Shown in pieces: positions 1 to 8,800 of a stretch of DNA of 64,000 nucleotides. Each line of letters opens with the position of its first letter. Position 1 is the stretch's first letter. The stretch lies in assembly GCA_964354345.1 (NCBI GenBank), contig CAYGZL010000018.1, positions 1 through 64,000 on the forward strand. The letters are read 5' to 3'. The position numbers were made by a program, and so were the translations under genes. The DNA is from CAYGZL01 sp964354345 (GTDB lineage Bacteria; Chloroflexota; Anaerolineae; Anaerolineales; UBA4823). A model generated the notes under the pieces. It was not told the origin of the DNA, did no database searches, and was given only the letters and a program-made list of their open reading frames with translations.

Positions 1-1613
1 GAGCTTCCCGCCCGCTGAATGGCCTGGGCGATCACCGGATCGAGGGCCGAGTCCAGGGTGATCTTGATAAGCCCGGCGTTGGTATAGTAACTGCCGGTGG
101 TCTTGCGCTCGTTGCCCGCTACCGTGGACAGTTGGAATGCACTAGCTTCGACATTCAGGATGGGTTGGAGCTCGAGCAGGCTTTCGTATACGCTGCCCAG
201 CTCTTCGGAGCCCAGGTTCTTGTAATCCACCGCCCGGCGGGAGCTCTTTTCCTGGGTGAAAGCCAGCGAGCGCACGGCGTTGAGCAGCGCCTGATTGTCC
301 ACCTGGGCATCTTCAAGGTCGGGCAGGGCAGTGTGCGAGAACAAGAAGCCGCCTAAGACAGGCAGGCCGAGACCGAACCGCAAGGGCGCTAAGTTTTCTT
401 GTGGCAAAGGATCCTTAGCGTTCCTGGCGTCTTTGCGGTTTAATTCCCTTCCGCCTAGAATGTCGGTCACCACCTGTAATCCAAGCCACAGATCAGAGTG
501 TCGCCCGCCGCGCTGGCGCTCGGCCAGGCGGCGCAGACGGGCGGTAGAATAGTGCTTCAGGTAACGCTGGCGCGCGGTTGGGTCAGCATCTGTCAAGAGC
601 AGCAGCTCGCGGTCTTCGGCGACGAACAGGAAGATCAGCCGGTACACCAGGCGCAGCAGTTGGCGGAAATACTGCTGGCGGTCCAGCTTGCCGCTTTTCA
701 ACTGCTGGCGCAGCGCCCCGTTGGAAGGATGCGCCAGAAAGCCCTGGCCCAGGGCGACGATGGCTTCTTCCACGCCGCTGCGCAGTCCCTCCAGGGCGCG
801 CGTGCCCTGATCCTGGGCGACTTTGGACCACTTCTCAAGCCAGCAATCAGAATCGAACCGCGAAGGCGCAAAGGTAGCTAAGTTCTTTTCTTCTGAATCC
901 TGCTTTGCGTTCTTAGCGTCCTGGCGTTTTATATCTCCGCTTTCAAATCGAGATTGGTGGCACACCAGCCACAGCACAGCGAAATCGGCGTATACTTCAC
1001 CGCTGAACATGGCTTCCAGGTCGAACTCCAGGTAAGCCTGGCGGGTCAGGCTGGCATTATCCCGTAGGATGCGCATGCATAGCCCATTGGAGACGATGCC
1101 CCACTGGCGGTCATCGTCCCGGTTGAGCAGCTCCTGCACGAGCGAATGCGGGCTGGCTTTGGATGCCCCGCTGACCCCAGCCTGGCGCTTCTCGATGTCC
1201 ACCCCGCAGCCCACCAGGTGGATCGGGACGCTGCTCCAGGCATGTGAGATGGGATAACTGCGATGGCTTACATCGTCGCCCTCGATCTCGATGGCTTTGG
1301 CCGTTTGCAGCCGCCCGTAGCCCAGCTCCTGAAACAGCGGCAGCAGCCAGCGCTCGCGCGTCAGTGTGGTGCCCGGGTCGCCTTCTTTCAATCGTCCCCG
1401 GCTGGTCTGGAAGGCTGCCCAGGCGCCTTGCAGCCGGTTCCACGAGCGGTTGACCGCCTCATTGAGCTTCTCGTTTCCGGGGAGGTGGTAATCGGCAGGC
1501 GCAAGTCCGCCCAGGTCTTTATCACCGGCCAGCACACGCTGTAAGAGGTCTACCGGCAAGAGGGAGCCTTCGGTGTGGATGGTGGTGAAGGTGTTACGTG
1601 AGTGGGTTTGCAT
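1..1613 (-). CDS. Eco57I/PglX-like DNA adenine methyltransferase, N-terminal part (runs off the left edge)
   Basis: The frame is open from an ATG at 1613 to the window edge (about 537 codons), so only the N-terminal part is present. The early motif TRERWLLPLFQELGYGRL and a later RLIFLFVAEDRELL are typical of large Eco57I/PglX-type proteins that combine methylation with restriction or defence functions. Near residue 507 the sequence GSYYTNAGLI matches the start of the N6-adenine methylase core of this family. The SAM and NPPY motifs would lie beyond the edge. It follows the HEPN gene by 23 bases, so it is probably co-transcribed with the helicases upstream. Two in-frame palindromic insertions (375-440 and 855-930) interrupt non-conserved parts. 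The family assignment is firm; the exact system is inferred. Confidence 0.8.
   Translation of the reverse strand, partial: MQTHSRNTFTTIHTEGSLLPVDLLQRVLAGDKDLGGLAPADYHLPGNEKLNEAVNRSWNRLQGAWAAFQTSRGRLKEGDPGTTLTRERWLLPLFQELGYGRLQTAKAIEIEGDDVSHRSYPISHAWSSVPIHLVGCGVDIEKRQAGVSGASKASPHSLVQELLNRDDDRQWGIVSNGLCMRILRDNASLTRQAYLEFDLEAMFSGEVYADFAVLWLVCHQSRFESGDIKRQDAKNAKQDSEEKNLATFAPSRFDSDCWLEKWSKVAQDQGTRALEGLRSGVEEAIVALGQGFLAHPSNGALRQQLKSGKLDRQQYFRQLLRLVYRLIFLFVAEDRELLLLTDADPTARQRYLKHYSTARLRRLAERQRGGRHSDLWLGLQVVTDILGGRELNRKDARNAKDPLPQENLAPLRFGLGLPVLGGFLFSHTALPDLEDAQVDNQALLNAVRSLAFTQEKSSRRAVDYKNLGSEELGSVYESLLELQPILNVEASAFQLSTVAGNERKTTGSYYTNAGLIKITLDSALDPVIAQAIQRAGS
375..440. repeat. Palindromic repeat element, copy 1, inserted in frame in the methyltransferase gene
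   Basis: The left arm (GAACCGCAAGGGCGCTAAG, 375-393) and the right arm (414-440) are imperfect inverted complements. On the minus strand the element is translated as NRKDARNAKDPLPQENLAPL and a few further residues. A second, related copy lies at 855-930. The reading frame is kept through both. Confidence 0.75.
855..930. repeat. Palindromic repeat element, copy 2, inserted in frame in the methyltransferase gene
   Basis: This is an imperfect inverted repeat with arms at about 855-882 and 903-930. On the minus strand it is translated as KRQDAKNAKQDSEEKNLATF followed by APSRF. Compared with copy 1, the peptides share the DA(R/K)NAK core, the NLA tripeptide and the closing RF. Confidence 0.75.
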
Positions 1614-1636
1614 GGTTTGTTATTCAGAAAAAAACG

Positions 1637-1981
1637 CTAAGCATCAGATCCTAATTCACGAAGGATAACCTCGACTTGCAGTTTGAGAGGTTGAATGTCT
1701 TGTTCAATCGCTTGCCAGACAATGTCCAGGTCAATATCGAAATAGCCATGCACTAACACATGCCGCATACCAATGATCTCTCCCCAGGCGACTTCAGGAT
1801 GTCGATCACGAATTTCCTGAGAAAGCCGGGTGACCGCTTCTCCAATCGTCTGTAGATGATGAACCATCCAGACCTGAAGCATTTCATCGGCCTCGAAACT
1901 GGCTCGATCCTTATCCCCAAACTGTTCAATCTTGTCAATGGCTTCGAGAATATCCAACAAACGTTCCTGATCACTTCTCAT
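1637..1981 (-). CDS. HEPN-domain (DUF86) toxin-like protein
   Basis: This 114-residue all-alpha protein carries the HEPN RX4H signature: R73, H78 and the following Y80 in RHVLVHGY. In the family this is the RNase active site, or the target of AMPylation by the partner MNT protein. The start overlaps the stop of the nucleotidyltransferase by four bases (ATGA), which gives translational coupling and defines the pair as a MNT/HEPN toxin-antitoxin module. It sits between the SNF2 helicase and the methyltransferase in the defence operon. It could act as a back-up abortive module or be a passenger; the sequence does not decide this. Confidence 0.85.
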   Translation of the reverse strand: MRSDQERLLDILEAIDKIEQFGDKDRASFEADEMLQVWMVHHLQTIGEAVTRLSQEIRDRHPEVAWGEIIGMRHVLVHGYFDIDLDIVWQAIEQDIQPLKLQVEVILRELGSDA

Positions 1982-2268
1982 AAGAGGGTCGCCTCCGCCA
2001 ATACACGCTCGCGAATCCGGGAACGCAAGCCTTTCTCAGTGACAACATCTACTTCGACGCCTAATAACTGGTGCAGTTCAAATAACATTCCGCCTAAGTC
2101 AAATAAACTCCTGCCTGGTTCCATATCGACGAGGAAGTCAATATCACTTTCCGGTCCGGCTTCGCCACGCGCCACTGAACCAAACACGCGTACATTGTGC
2201 GCTCCATACCGCTTAGCAATACCAAGGATTTCCAGTCGCCTGGCTTTCAATAATTCATCAATACCCAT
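1978..2268 (-). CDS. MNT-type nucleotidyltransferase antitoxin
   Basis: This 96-residue minimal nucleotidyltransferase has the GSX10DXD signature: G30-S31 of FGSVARGE and the acidic pair D42/D44 in SDIDFLVD. Members pair with HEPN proteins and neutralise them, in studied cases by adding AMP to a tyrosine near the HEPN active site; Y80 of the neighbouring protein is in the right place. I chose the ATG at 2268 because GGAGG lies five bases upstream; a longer form from 2289 lacks such a site. The gene overlaps the HEPN gene by four bases. Confidence 0.85.
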   Translation of the reverse strand: MGIDELLKARRLEILGIAKRYGAHNVRVFGSVARGEAGPESDIDFLVDMEPGRSLFDLGGMLFELHQLLGVEVDVVTEKGLRSRIRERVLAEATLL

Positions 2269-2327
2269 ATCGGCCTCCTGACACTGCAAAATTCCTTTAT
2301 CATAAAGTAATTTCAGGTTATCATACC

Positions 2328-5201
2328 CTACACTTTGGGCAAGTATACGTAAATCCCCAACACATCTGGGGGTAAGTGTGGTTCCACCCGATAATGTACG
2401 TTACGGATTTTCGCTGCCTTGCGCACACGCTGGTGGGCGGCCAGCAGTTCCTCGCCACGGTGGAGAGCAACTTTGTCCAGGTGAGGCCGGATGGCGTCGA
2501 ATCCCTCCACCACCTTGCGGACGAAATCGCTGGCCTGTTCGGTGGTGATGTTGGCGTCCGGCATGGCGCGGAGCAAGCGTTCCGCCGTTGCGTTGTCCAA
2601 CCATTCGGCGGCCTGCGGTGAACCAGTAAAAGCTAAAACCTGGCAGTCCTCGGCCAGCAAGGGTTTTTCTTGTTCGCCTTGCACGGTGACAATGTGATAC
2701 CGGAAACGCACCAAGATCAGCGTTGTCCGGCGCGCCACCTGAGCCGTGCGTATGGCTCCGCAGCGGCGCGCGGGAGTCTTTATCTGCCGGTCGCCTGATA
2801 ACGGATCCAGTGCGGTTTCCATCAGGTAAGTTGACAATCCTTCGACCAGAGGGTGTGTGCGCGTCAATAAGAGCTGACCTTCTTCCACCGGCGGTTCGAA
2901 ACGCGCCTCGAAAATATCCTTTAGTTGGCTACCCCGGTGGAGGATATCCCGTAAACCCTGTGATGTCTCCCGCAAATCCACCCTGGTTGCACCATTCACA
3001 CTGACAGCAGCCCCCAACGCGTGTAGAGTTTCCTGGGTAAAGATGGTCACGTCCACCCCCGAGCCAACCGCGGACTGGGCGGCGCGCAGCTCACGGGCGA
3101 CCTCCTCGACCTTGATCGTCTCTTGAGCAAACAGCGTCCGCGAGCGTTTCTCACGCGCCGAGGCGGCCTCCCATTGACCGTACAGTTCTTCCTTCTGCGG
3201 CTGGATGAACTCCTCGAAGCCTGGCAAGTACTCTTGCCCAGGCTGGTACCCAGCCAGGGCGCCCGGTTTGGAGCGCAGCAATAATCCTTCAAAGATGGCT
3301 TCGATCACCTGCTCGGTATTGACTGGCACGGGGACTGAGATGCCCAGCGAGCTGCGGATAGTCTTGTGCTTGCGCAGCAACACATCCAGCACCACGCCGT
3401 CGATCTGGTTGTCGGTGCCGTAATAGGTCAGCACACGCACGACCTTCTTCGGCTGTCCGTAGCGATCCACCCGTCCCTCGCGCTGCTCATGACGGGTGGG
3501 GTTCCAGGAAAGGTCGTAATGCAGCACGGCGTCGAAGTGTTCTTGCAGGTTGATGCCCTCGCTGAGGCAGTCGGTGCAAACCAACACCCGCCTGGGAGAC
3601 TCCGCCAGTTGCAGGACACGCACTTCCCGCTCAGCCGGCGGTAACATACCGGTCACTGCAGCGACTTCCACGCCCTTCGGCAACCGCTGGCGCAGCTCAG
3701 AGGCCACATATTCAGCCGTGGGAATGAAACGGCAAAACAGAATGGGGCGGAAACCGTCCTTCAACAGGTTTTTGACCATCTCGACGGCCTTCTTAAGCTT
3801 CTCATCCTTGTCACCCGCCAGGGTATCAGCGCTGCGCGCCATCTCCTGAAGCCTGCGACGGTTGCGTTGCGCTTCGTCTTCCTCGCCGCCCAGGTCGCTG
3901 CCCGGAGAGACATCCATCCCTTCAGCCGATTCAGCCTCCACCAGGTCCAAAATGGTGCGCTGCCCGATCTCGTCAACGACGCTTGTGTCGCCTTCTGCGG
4001 GTTTTTCGATGTCCGCTCCAACTGCCCGGTTGCGCAGCGTGGCCGCGGCCGCCGTTGGGCTGGAAGCCAGCGAGCGCAACAACGCCAGCGCTGACCACCA
4101 GCGCACCCGTTGGCGGAAAGGACCTCCACTGGTATCCTGTACGGTCTCGCGGGCATAGTCCAACACCCGCTCAAACAGGCGCTTGTATTCTGGGGAGAGC
4201 TTGTACGTGGCCTCGCTTTCCTCCCGTTCAGGGAAGGGTGTATCGGCATCCAGGTAATGGCGGATGTCAGCGCGGCGGCGCTGGATGAAGTGCCCGGCCA
4301 GGCGTTTACGCTGGCGTTCATTTTCGGAGCCAGTCAAATCTTCTGGCAGATTGGCAAAATCCACATCCAGGAAAGTCAGCAACGAACGGAAGGCATTTTC
4401 CTTACCGCTGTGGGGAGTGGCAGTGACCAGAATGATGTGGCGTTGCGGGTTTGCCGCCAGTTTCGTGATCAGCTCATAGCGCAGGTGGCGGCCTTTTTCC
4501 TGCCCGAAGGCGCAGGTGTGCGCCTCGTCCACGATGACCAGCTCCGGACAGGTGCGTTTGAAGTCTTCCCGCCGTTTCTCTGATTTGATGAACTCGGTCG
4601 AGATCACCACATAGGGGTACAAGTCAAAGATCGTCTGGTCTAATCCCATTAAATTTCGTTCCAGCCGGGGAGCGGTGCTGGGCAGCACCAGTTCAGCCTC
4701 AATGTGGAACTTATCCCGCAATTCGCCCTGCCACTGCTCAGCGAGTTGGGGTGGGCAAAGCACTGCCAGGCGGGTGATCTCGCCGCGGTCAAGCAGCTCA
4801 CGCGCCACCAGGCCGGCTTCGATGGTCTTGCCGATGCCCACATCATCGGCAATCAACAGACGGACGGGGTTGAGTTTGAGTGCCATCAGCAGTGGCAAGA
4901 GCTGGTAAGGGCGCGGCTCGAAGGCCAGCCGGGCGAAGGAACGGAATGGGCCGGCGCTGGAACGGAAGCCCAGCCGTACAGCATCGCGCAGCAACCGGGC
5001 GGAGCGATAATCGCCGACCTGGGTTGGGTCGGGTAAATCGAAAACAGCCGGTTCGACCCTTTCCAGCGGCAGGTAAATGCCGGTGATTTCATCATCTGTG
5101 CCGCCCAAAGGACGCAATACAAGCAGGTCTGCTTCCGACTCGGGCAGCACCACCCATTCTCGACCACGCGCTTTGACAAGGGATCCGACGGAATAACTCA
5201 T
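2328..5201 (-). CDS. SNF2-family helicase, DrmD-like
   Basis: This 957-residue superfamily 2 ATPase has its P-loop at about residues 118-126 (ADDVGIGKT), a DEAH box at 225-228 (VIVDEAHTCAF), motif III (LVTATPHSG) and a C-terminal motif VI (HEQREGRVDRYGQ). The layout is that of RapA/SNF2-like translocases, including the DrmD helicase of class 1 DISARM. Such proteins translocate on double-stranded DNA and would serve a restriction or anti-phage complex together with the neighbouring methyltransferase and the large helicase. It lies 15 bases downstream of the RelE-like gene on the same strand. SNF2 family membership is clear; the link to DISARM is an inference from neighbours. Confidence 0.85.
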   Translation of the reverse strand: MSYSVGSLVKARGREWVVLPESEADLLVLRPLGGTDDEITGIYLPLERVEPAVFDLPDPTQVGDYRSARLLRDAVRLGFRSSAGPFRSFARLAFEPRPYQLLPLLMALKLNPVRLLIADDVGIGKTIEAGLVARELLDRGEITRLAVLCPPQLAEQWQGELRDKFHIEAELVLPSTAPRLERNLMGLDQTIFDLYPYVVISTEFIKSEKRREDFKRTCPELVIVDEAHTCAFGQEKGRHLRYELITKLAANPQRHIILVTATPHSGKENAFRSLLTFLDVDFANLPEDLTGSENERQRKRLAGHFIQRRRADIRHYLDADTPFPEREESEATYKLSPEYKRLFERVLDYARETVQDTSGGPFRQRVRWWSALALLRSLASSPTAAAATLRNRAVGADIEKPAEGDTSVVDEIGQRTILDLVEAESAEGMDVSPGSDLGGEEDEAQRNRRRLQEMARSADTLAGDKDEKLKKAVEMVKNLLKDGFRPILFCRFIPTAEYVASELRQRLPKGVEVAAVTGMLPPAEREVRVLQLAESPRRVLVCTDCLSEGINLQEHFDAVLHYDLSWNPTRHEQREGRVDRYGQPKKVVRVLTYYGTDNQIDGVVLDVLLRKHKTIRSSLGISVPVPVNTEQVIEAIFEGLLLRSKPGALAGYQPGQEYLPGFEEFIQPQKEELYGQWEAASAREKRSRTLFAQETIKVEEVARELRAAQSAVGSGVDVTIFTQETLHALGAAVSVNGATRVDLRETSQGLRDILHRGSQLKDIFEARFEPPVEEGQLLLTRTHPLVEGLSTYLMETALDPLSGDRQIKTPARRCGAIRTAQVARRTTLILVRFRYHIVTVQGEQEKPLLAEDCQVLAFTGSPQAAEWLDNATAERLLRAMPDANITTEQASDFVRKVVEGFDAIRPHLDKVALHRGEELLAAHQRVRKAAKIRNVHYRVEPHLPPDVLGIYVYLPKV

Positions 5202-5216
5202 ATCATGAACCAGCCC

Positions 5217-5483
5217 TTATAGATTGCTTAAGATTTCCTCATGCTTGCCCACAACGCGTAATATTCGTGTATCCTGTTCGGCACGTTCGTACGTCATGCG
5301 ATAGTCAAGATCCACGCGTGCTTCATAAATTCCACCTGCGCCCTGGATAGGCTTGGTTTGCGATGAGGGATGGCGTGGGTTTTCGGCCAGCAGTGCGATC
5401 TGCTGCTTGAACTTTTCTTGCACGCTTGCGGGCAGGCGAGCGAAGCTTTTTAAAAAGCGCCGGGTGAACCTAATTATCGGCAT
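5217..5483 (-). CDS. RelE/ParE-family toxin
   Basis: This small basic protein (88 residues from MPIIRFTRRFLKSF) has the RelE/ParE/YafQ-type pattern: a basic N-terminal helix region, a central YEARVDLDYRMTYE strand pair and a C-terminal ILRVVGKHEEIL strand. RelE homologues cut mRNA on the ribosome, while ParE homologues poison gyrase; the sequence alone does not decide which. The ATG at 5483 overlaps the antitoxin gene by 14 bases; an alternative ATG at 5504 would give a longer overlap. With the AbrB-like gene upstream it forms a type II toxin-antitoxin pair between the two helicase genes. Confidence 0.8.
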   Translation of the reverse strand: MPIIRFTRRFLKSFARLPASVQEKFKQQIALLAENPRHPSSQTKPIQGAGGIYEARVDLDYRMTYERAEQDTRILRVVGKHEEILSNL

Positions 5484-5787
5484 TGTTATCAGCTTTGATG
5501 TCATCCAGTGAAGCTAAAGCCTGGCTTACACCAGAAAATTCGACCACCCGTCCTGAATCCAGATCGGCCTGTGCTTCATGTTCCAGGTTCTGCCAGCACT
5601 CGCTCCAAAACCAGTCCTGATCAGGCGGGATGATTTGCGCCCGGCTGACGATCACTCGTCCATTTTCGTCTGTGTAAAAGACCAGGTCATCGCCTTCATC
5701 CGCCCCTAAAACGGAGCGTATTTCAGCGGGGGCCGTAATTTGCCCTTTAGTGCGCAGACGAGACTTAAAAAATGTTTTGCCTGCCAT
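5470..5787 (-). CDS. AbrB/PrlF-type antitoxin
   Basis: This 105-residue protein has an N-terminal swapped-hairpin DNA-binding domain: RLRTKGQITAPAEIRSVLG, then the FYTDENGRVIVSR strand pair, as in AbrB, MazE and PrlF proteins. The C-terminal half is acidic and helical, as expected for the part that wraps the toxin. The ATG at 5787 has GGAGG six bases upstream; the TTG at 5793 lies directly against that site and is unlikely. A perfect inverted repeat at 5801-5823, just upstream, is the likely site of autorepression. Confidence 0.8.
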   Translation of the reverse strand: MAGKTFFKSRLRTKGQITAPAEIRSVLGADEGDDLVFYTDENGRVIVSRAQIIPPDQDWFWSECWQNLEHEAQADLDSGRVVEFSGVSQALASLDDIKADNNADN

Positions 5788-5800
5788 CTTCAACCTCCGA

Positions 5801-5823
5801 GTTAGAAATTCTTACTTTCTAAC
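5801..5823. promoter_or_regulatory. Probable operator of the AbrB/RelE toxin-antitoxin pair
   Basis: GTTAGAAA (5801-5808) and TTTCTAAC (5816-5823) form a perfect 8-base inverted repeat with a 7-base spacer, 13 bases upstream of the antitoxin start codon. Antitoxins of this fold bind such palindromes to repress their own operon. The repeat is seen; its function is inferred from position. Confidence 0.6.
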
Positions 5824-5868
5824 TATTGTGCCCCTCAAATCGCTAAACACTTGGTTCTACAGTCCGAA

Positions 5869-8800
5869 TTAATCCTTCAATCCAAAAATTGTCGGATGTT
5901 GCTCAAAGACGCGCTGCCAACTTTCCAATACATCAAACCGAATGACAGAATATCCCATATCTTCCATACACGCTTGTTGCGAATGGTCGCGCACTTTGCG
6001 GTCTTCGAACAGGTGATGGTAACCATCTACGTAGATGGCCACGCAATCCTTCTCGTAGAGGAAATCCGGTCGGGTATTGCATGCCTCGATAAGCTTTTGC
6101 GCATGTGATGGCAGGTTGTAGTTGTGCAGCTCCAGGTAGTCCAACCATGATTTTTCCAGGTCGGACTGGCACAAATTTCGCAAGCGTTGGAGATGTTCCG
6201 CGCGCGAGATCCCCTGGGGTGAGATTTGCGCCGTCGAGTCTGCCAGTTCGATCAGGATGCTCTTGATCGCCTGGCGGTCCAACAGGCGGTGATCCATCTG
6301 GTTGTAGTAACTCATCAGGCAGTCATAGCAGGCTGCTTCACAGTCCTCGCGTGCGCCCGGCGCGTGCCTTAGGTCCTCGCCCGTACGCGGGTCGAAATGG
6401 CACAAACGCAGCGCTTCACGGGCAACTTCTGCAAAGGCTCGAGGATCGTTCAGCAAGCGGCGCAGCACACCTGCTCCGCCCTCGGCGGCTTCGTAGAACA
6501 AGATCAATCGCCGATTGTCAGCAGAGGGCAGCGGCTCAGCCGCAAGCTCATCATCTTCCAACTGGTAATGAACCTGGATGGCGGCTTTCAGAGCCGCCTG
6601 CAGGGAAGCCATCTGGGCTAACTCCAAGGCTTCCTGTGGTTCGAAGAGCAGGCAGTTCTTTGTGTCTTCGACAAAGGGGATGACCCGCATCCGGCGGGGG
6701 GTTAACGGATCATCTGGCTCCTGGTCGCCGCCCCCGCCCTCATTTTCAGTCTGCTTCGACCAATAGCCCCGCTCGATATCCAGGGTAAAACCGTACTGAG
6801 TGGGATTGGCCCGCCGGCGCCATCCCAGGTTGATCCGCCATAGGGAAGCGGCACTGGCGTAGGTCAACCTGGCGAACAGGCGTCCAGCCAGCATGATATG
6901 CGCCAGTTGAGCGGCAGGTGCGCCATTCTGGGCGGTACGAAAGCGGACCGCGCTGCGCAGCTCATAGCCCTGGCGCATCCGCTCCTCTTCATCGGAGTTG
7001 ATCCGGTCGCGCCGGCGCGTGGAAACGTTCTGCAGCCGAAAGAGCGGGGTCAAGGGTGGATCGAGTAAGGCGTCGCATCGTTCACACCGGTCAGGCCCAT
7101 CTCCTGAATGGATCGGGTGAAAATACCCACACGCGGGACATTGCTTCGCCCGGCTGGTTGCCAGGCCTTCGCCACCTTCCACAACGGGCAGGTTGACCTT
7201 GTTGATGATGTAGCGCGAGCCTTCATGATAGATAATCGAGCGCGGTCCGAATTCGGAGATCGCCAGGAAGCGCGGCCGGGAGAGAAACTCATCGTCCCTG
7301 CCTCGGATGCGCCGGCCAGGGATATAGGCGGATAGTGGTAGGCGTGGGAAGCTGTAACCGGGTAAGAAGCCTTCGCTGGCAAAATAGCGATAGGAGTAAA
7401 AGTCGGATTGCATCACATTTTGTGAATCGGTGAGCAGCTCTAGCTGGCTTTCCGCTTCCTGGCGCAGGCGGCGCGCCTGGTTACGGTCGTCTGCTGTACG
7501 AGCCATATCGTTGATGACTTTTTGTTGGGCTTTCTGCTGCCCTTTAGCAGCCCGGTACAGGCTGCGCCAGCGCTCGCAAGCCTGGTTGAACTGCAGCGGG
7601 ATCTGGTTGAACACTCCCTCCAGCCAGGTATCGTTGTACCAATCCGCTCCTTGGAGCTCATCTTCAATAGTGCTCAGGATCGCTTTTGCACGTTGGAAAG
7701 CTCTCTTGCGTGCGCTATCTGAATCTAAGGCAGCCTGGACAAAATCCAATCCATTCAGGCTGGGTTCATCTCCTGACAAGTCCAGGAGATCTTTCAAAGA
7801 AACCCACAGACTCAGCCCGGTCTCGGCCAGCCAGACTGAATGGATGTGAGCGCGCACCAGATCTTCATTGGCTAAATCCAGGCGGGGTGGGGTAACCGCC
7901 CCTTTGACCATCAAACCCGGTCGCTTGAAATAATACTGGTCATGCGGGCTACCCATGGTGCAGTAGGTGTACACTAAGGCGGGTTGTCCCTGGCGTCCGG
8001 CGCGCCCGCTGCGTTGGGCATAGTTCGCGGGTGTGGGAGGGACATTGCGCAGGTTAACCGCGTTCAACTCGGCGATGTCCACCCCCAACTCCATGGTTGG
8101 AGAGCAGAATAAAATCGGAAGAACCGCATCGCGGAACTTGGCTTCGCGGTCCTGACGCACCTGATTAGGTACCTGCGCGGTGTGTTCATGCGCTTCCAGA
8201 CCCTTTAACTCTGTTGCATCACTCCGATAGAAACCGACAAAGAACGAATTGGTTCGGCCGCCTTCGATGGGTTGGCGCGGCACCCGAATCGGATCATGGA
8301 AGGCCTTCTGACCATCGCCTACTTTCCAGAGCAAGGCCGAAGCCGGGATCTGATAGCCTGGCACTTCGCCTGGTTGCCTGGCTTCCACTATGATCTGCAC
8401 CAGCCCACCACTGCGTAGCGCTTGCAGTAGACCCGGGATCATCTGGGATGTATCTGCTACCCTTAACCGCTCAGGATAATCCGGGAAAGTACTGGGACGG
8501 CGAAGATATTGACCCAATCCACCGCGCGGCGACATAAAAGCATTGCCTTCGTATTCTTCATCTGTTCTCCTGGAACGCGGGAACAGGATGGCAGCATGCT
8601 CCAGTCTTTCGTTTTCATCAAATGCCCAGGGTGCTTGTAACCGCTGGTTGCTCAACTGTTTCAGGCTTTCCTGGTACGCTGGATTCAGGTAATCTACCTT
8701 AATCGCCAGCTCACGGCGCATATAGTCTAATAAAACCCGGCAAACTTTCTCGCGAACCACAGGTGAGGCGTTTGCTAATGCTGAATGCTTATCTTTCCAG

